A stretch of 64,000 nt of DNA from Anagrus nilaparvatae (Eukaryota; Arthropoda; Insecta; Hymenoptera; Mymaridae), in the NCBI GenBank assembly GCA_022575985.1, contig JAKSXM010000107.1, positions 6,572,001 through 6,636,000 of the forward strand. The letters run 5' to 3'. Position 1 is the stretch's first letter; every line of letters starts with the position of its first letter. Below the pieces are notes generated by a model. It made no database searches, had not been told where the DNA came from, and worked only from the letters and a program-made list of their open reading frames with translations. A program made the position numbers and the translations under genes. Shown piece after piece: positions 58,906 to 64,000 of this stretch.

Positions 58906-61711
58906 ATGGCTCCAGCTTTAAGTAAATTTTTAAATGGAAAAACAACTGCTGCAAGTACTGCTGCAGCTGCAGTGGCATTAATTTGGCTTTTGAGTAGAAA
59001 AAAAAATAAAAAAAGGACTGTCAAACCAAAGTGAGTAAAGTTATATCAAATTTTTACAAGTCATTCTCAATCTTAAAGTAACATTTCTCTAATTTTCAAA
59101 AATTTCAGAAACTTATGGCCTACAAATAATGATGATATTCAATACGTTATTAAAGAAGTATGTATTTATAATGTATTTATATAAAATATAATCAAACAAT
59201 TAAAATTTGTCTCAAAATTTTAGGAAAAGCCTAAGCATCCAAAGGCTCACGTAGACTCAGAGTTTTTTAAACAATTACGACAACTTTTAGCAATTGGTGT
59301 ACCAGGAGTTTTTTCTAAAGAAGCTGGATTTATTTTATTAATTGCTGGTTCTCTTGTTGCCAGATCATTATGCGATCTATGGATGATTCATACTGGTACA
59401 CTTATAGAAACGTCAGTATAAAATAATTTTTTATAAATTTTAACGTTAAATTTTAAACTTAAAAATTTTTAAATTCTTTCAGCTCCATAGTTAATATGGA
59501 TTCACAAATGTTTAAAAAACGATTGTTAAGATTTTTGGCGACCTTACCTGTGGTAAGTATTATTTATTCATACTGAATGATAAAGGTAATAAAATTTGTA
59601 ATAAAAATATGTCTTTTAGGTTTCTATTGTAAACAACATTTTAAAATATGGTATTGCAGAAACTAAATTAAGATTAAGAGTAAATATTAGCCGACATCTT
59701 TTAGATCAATATCTTAAGTGAGCATATAATTTTGTATCCATAAAACTTTGATTTGTAAATATTTTCTATAAATTTGAAACTTTATTTTTAAAAAACCAAT
59801 ATTTTTTTTAGGGGTAACACATATTACAAAATGAATAATTTAGATACTAGGATTGCTAATCCTGATCAGCTTTTAACAACAGATGTAGATAAATTTTGTG
59901 AAAGCTGTACTGACTTATACAGTAACCTTGCAAAGCCATTATTAGATATTTTTATATATGTTTACAAAATCACAACATCACTTGGTGGTCAAGTAAGTAA
60001 AGTTTAGATTGAAAATATGATAATAAATAATTTAACAATTTTTATTTCTTTATTAGACTCCGTTTTTAATGTTATCTTACTTGCTAATTGCTGGAGGATT
60101 TCTGACACATTTAAGAAAACCAATTGCATCAATGACAGTTAAGGAGCAAAGGCTTGAAGGAGAATATCGTCATATTAATTCTCGTTTGATAACTAATTCA
60201 GAAGAAATAGCCTTCTATCAAGGCAGTGGTAGAGAAAAATTAACTCTTCTAGCTAGTTTTAATAAATTAGTAAGTTGAAATTTCTGAAAATGAAAACATT
60301 TGTTAATTTTATGTATAGAAGAGTTTTAATTACACTGTTTTATTTATTTAGATAGCTCACTTAAGAAAATTCTTAGAATTCAAAGTTGCAATAGGAACTG
60401 TCGATAACTTTATTGGGAAATGTAAGCAAAAACTTTTCTGAAACATGAAACATTTCTTTTTATAAATATGAATTCTTCTAATTTAGATGTTGCAACGGTT
60501 GTTGGATTTTATGCAGTTAGTATTCCTTTCTTTAAGAAAAATCATCATCTTTTATCGGGTACTGCAGAGCACAGATTTAAAATGTATTATACTTATGGAC
60601 GCATGTTAGTTAAATTAGCTGAAGCAATTGGAAGATTGATACTGGCAGGTAGAGAAATGACAAGACTTGCTGGATTTACTGCTCGTGTTACAGAAATTAG
60701 AAGCGTCTTGACTGATTTAAATGAAAATAAATATAAAAGAACAATGACTACTGATCCAAAAAATAATCCTGTTGGTTCTCCTGGAGCTGGAAAGATTCTT
60801 GCCAAAGATAATATTATTCGATTTGATAAAGTGCCTTTAGTAACTCCTAATGGTGATGTATTGATTAAAGAGCTTACTTTTGAAGTGAAGTCTGGAATGA
60901 ATGTATTAGTTTGTGGACCAAATGGTTGTGGTAAAAGTTCACTGTTTAGGGTATTGGGTGAGGTAAGTAGGACAAAACTTCTAATTATTAAAGCCTTGAT
61001 TTTACATTTTTACATATATTTGCGTAATTAGCTCTGGCCAGTATGGGGTGGTGTGATGACAAAACCACCAAAAGGAAAATTATTTTATATTCCTCAAAGG
61101 CCTTACATGACTTTAGGAACTCTAAGAGATCAAGTAATTTATCCTCATACAAGAGCTGAAATGATAAGACGTGGTATGGCTAGAGATGATGATTTACAAA
61201 AATATTTAGATTTGGTGCAGTTAAATCATTTACTTGAAAGAGATAATCAACCTGGTAATGAAGGTCAAGGTTGGGATGCTGTTGCTGATTGGATGGACGT
61301 TCTATCAGGAGGAGAAAAACAAAGAATTGCGGTATCTTTAAATTTTCATTTAATGATACTTTTTATCTAAAAAATTTTTAAAAAAACTTTAATTTTAGAT
61401 GGCTAGATTGTTTTATCATAAGCCTCAATTTGCTATACTTGATGAATGTACAAGTGCTGTCAGTGTCGATGTCGAGGATTCTATGTATACATATTGTAAA
61501 AAAGCAAATATTACATTGTTTACTGTATCTCATCGAAGGTCACTATGGAAACATCACGAAGTAATTTCAATTCAAATTAATTAAAATATTATTAAGCAAG
61601 ACATTTTGATAAAATAATTTAAAAATTTTTTAGTACTATCTTCAAATGGATGGTCGAGGCTCTTATGAATATAAGCCAATAGAACCTGATACAGAAGAAT
61701 TCGGATCCTAA
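58906..61711 (+). CDS. ABCD3: Peroxisomal ABC half-transporter PMP70 (ABCD3)
   Basis: Exons: 58906-59030, 59109-59157, 59224-59411, 59483-59552, 59620-59717, 59812-59992, 60057-60269, 60352-60421, 60487-60962, 61032-61331, 61399-61560, 61634-61711; 669 residues, in phase. The N-terminal membrane domain carries the ABCD-type EAA-like motif [10 protein letters not shown] (about 284). The nucleotide-binding domain has Walker [10 protein letters not shown] (475-483), signature LSGGE (581-585), Walker B FAILDE (601-606) and switch His in FTVSHR. It ends DTEEFGS as in other ABCD3 proteins. As a homodimer in the peroxisomal membrane it imports long-chain and branched acyl-CoA for beta-oxidation. The family placement is strong: [19 protein letters not shown] and [20 protein letters not shown] are ABCD3-like. 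Confidence 0.95.
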
Positions 61712-64000
61712 ATAATTAAAGTTATCTGTTTTTATTAGAGATTATTTTATAAATTTATTGACGTAAAAAAATTATTAATGTTCAAAAAATAATACAACTT
61801 AATTAATTATCGATTATATCAAAAGTCCAGCAAGAGATTATTAAATTTTTATTAACAAATGCATATCATGGATAAAATCTTAAAATGAAAAAAATGTATA
61901 TAATATCTATATAAAGAAATCATTGATATTTTATAATTTCTTTTGAGATATAAAAAATTTATGTTTATACTAATTTTGGTGCATGATGTAAATTAATTTT
62001 AAAATTTTTTATTGTTATAATGATTTTTTTTTTAAATCAATTGCTTCACCCATGACTATTTGATTTTTTAGAGTTTTTTATACTGCATGTCGTTATGGTG
62101 TGAGTAATATATTTATAATTGCATTAGTCTTACGGGTAATTGTAAATAATTATAATAGTCAATGTGTAAAACTTTACTTTGTTTAAACGAGAACAAAAAA
62201 ATTGACATTATTTTAAGAAAGGAAAATATTTATCAGAGAATTCTTTTAAATCAGAATAGCATTGTTGGCTATTTAGGCTCTATGGGTCTGCCCTACTTAT
62301 ATCACAAATTCAGTCTTATTAAATCGGATGAAATTTTTAGTTTCCTAGGATTTTAAGCATAGTAAAATTATAACTGACCTAACTTTTTATTAATTCTCTT
62401 TCGGAGACAAATTTTAAACAATTTTTGCAAATATTTAAATACACTGTTTTCAAACTTTATTTTCTTTGAAAATTAAAAAAAATTGCTACTAATGTACTTT
62501 TAAATTTTTCCAGAAAAAAATACAGTATTTTTTAAAGCATTTTTAATTTTAAGTAATTTTAATCATTTTTATTGTCCAATATAAACAAATGTTTTAAAAG
62601 CTTTGGTTCATGATTTTTAAACTTTTTTTTAAAATTATTTTTCTTAAGCTGAAAAATTTTAAAATGATCTTCAAACCTAGAAAATTAAAAGTTTCAGAAT
62701 CAGATTTTTGATGCCTGAAACTTAATTTAATAAACTGAATAGTCTAAGAGGGATCCATTAATGCTGTTTTTGGTTAAGAAACTCTAAAATATTTTTTTTT
62801 TTAATGAATATAAATTTTTTGTGATAAGAAATGATATTAATATTTTTAATTAAGATAAATAATAATTTTTGTATTTAATTCTTATTTTCTGTTACATAAA
62901 TATAAAATATAAAAATTTTTATATTTTTTATTTGATACTCGTAAATCAAAAATATTTCAAGAATTAATATTATACTCAGTTTAATATGAAAAAATTCAAA
63001 TTGATTATGTGTAGATCGCATCTTATTGTACATATAATTAAATAAAATTCAAGAAAATGAACATATTTACCAGGGATTGCTGGACAATAAATATAAATAT
63101 ATAATTAAATTTAAGCATTGAAGGAAAAAAAAATATTTTTTAAAATAATGATGGACGTTGATTACATTTTAAGCTTATACACAATATAGCAAAGGACAGG
63201 GTTAAAAAATAAATTTTTTTATTTTTAGAAATTTTACATATTTATTTTAATTATTTATAAAATCCTTATCCATTTTTTTTGCAGAATAAAAAAATCAATC
63301 TATAAAAATGAGAGATTTTTTGATAAAAAATTTGTTTTTGGCCTGCCCGGGCGTTAAATTTGGCCCGAAGTTTTCTGCGCAAGCTATACACGATTTGACA
63401 TGATTAAAATATCCATTTGAGCCCGGGTTGCTAAGCACTCGTGCTAGTGACTAGAAATATTAAATTACTGATATATTGTAATTCTTACAACATTTTGTTA
63501 ATTACCTGCGATACTTTAAGAAACTCTCAGGTACTAATTTTTGGACTCAAACTTCCTTGGCTATTCAATTATGTAACTTTAGGTTTTGCCAGTCTTTTCA
63601 AATTTTTTATTAGTTTCTTAAAAAATTACTAATTTTTTAAAAAATAATGACCTATTGCCATGTCCAGGGAAATTTAAATGATAAATAATTTTTTAGCTAA
63701 CTCAGTAAAAGTGCACTTGAAGCCTCATCGCATTTTTTTGATATACGAAATTGCAGATGTTCTAACAGTTAAAAACTCGCGAGTGAGGATCCTGCGCGTG
63801 CCTTCTCTTATAAACACTGCTGAATATCGAGAAAAAAATTTTTATTAACCTGAGATTTTATGAAAATTTGTTTGTGAGTCATTAGATATTATAAGAGAAT
63901 TGTCATGCGTTTGCCAAAATGAGTTTCCTGATTTGGCTCATTTCGAGCACACTTTTGTTCATATATCATATATGAAATACGAAAACTTTAATTAATTTTT
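61712..64000. other. 3' flank of ABCD3, no recognised gene
   Basis: About 2.3 kb of AT-rich DNA. A GC-richer patch at 63340-63430 has GCCTGCCCGGGCGTTAAATT and GAGCCCGGGTTGCTAAGCAC, loosely inverted, and may be a small degraded element. Chance frames at 62162 and 63441 show no domain. Confidence 0.5.

Noticed and set aside
45954..61711. Functional gene cluster or operon
   Set aside because: Genes lie on both strands with their own upstream regions and belong to unrelated pathways; adjacency is ordinary for compact insect gene blocks.

Overview
The window is eukaryotic nuclear DNA, very AT-rich, with spliced genes whose short introns follow GT/AG rules. The proteins are of animal type: punt activin receptor II, dynamitin, THOC7, NDC1 and PMP70. 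Together with the base composition this points to an insect. A hymenopteran, perhaps an AT-rich braconid wasp, is my guess, but the sequence alone does not prove it. All gene models below were assembled by hand from reading frames and splice sites. Every multi-exon model keeps frame across all junctions, and all end in a stop codon.

Layout. Positions 1-14000 hold no convincing host gene. They are a repeat field of miniature inverted-repeat elements, foldback elements with long arms, and a minisatellite-bearing palindrome with another foldback element inserted in it. At 14541-17228 (minus) lies a five-exon gene for an uncharacterised SAM-domain (SAMD3-like) protein. Its 3' end runs antisense through a decayed retrotransposon gag fragment (14021-14590). 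Positions 17229-23274 are repeats and unassigned AT-rich DNA. The RUSC-like adaptor gene (RUN plus SH3) spans 23275-43550. Its first two coding exons are tiny and separated by introns of about 4.1 and 10.8 kb that hold several inverted-repeat elements. Its last ten exons are packed into 5.3 kb.

From 45954 on, the DNA is gene-dense and repeat-poor: put (punt, minus), Rcl1 (plus), a METTL21/VCPKMT-type methyltransferase (minus), DCTN2 (minus), THOC7 (plus), NDC1 (plus) and ABCD3/PMP70 (plus). put/Rcl1 and DCTN2/THOC7 are divergent pairs. RUSC/put and Rcl1/VCPKMT are convergent pairs. These are housekeeping or signalling genes with unrelated jobs: BMP/activin signalling, ribosome biogenesis, protein methylation, dynein transport, mRNA export, nuclear pore assembly and peroxisomal import. 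I see no sign that they form a functional cluster.

I found no evidence of a new defence or biosynthetic system. The most interesting observations are the SAM-domain gene whose stop codon lies in retrotransposon-derived sequence, two foldback copies whose central loops lie in opposite orientation, an insertion with a recognisable empty site in the same palindrome, and several short inverted-repeat elements with TTAA or TA flanks.
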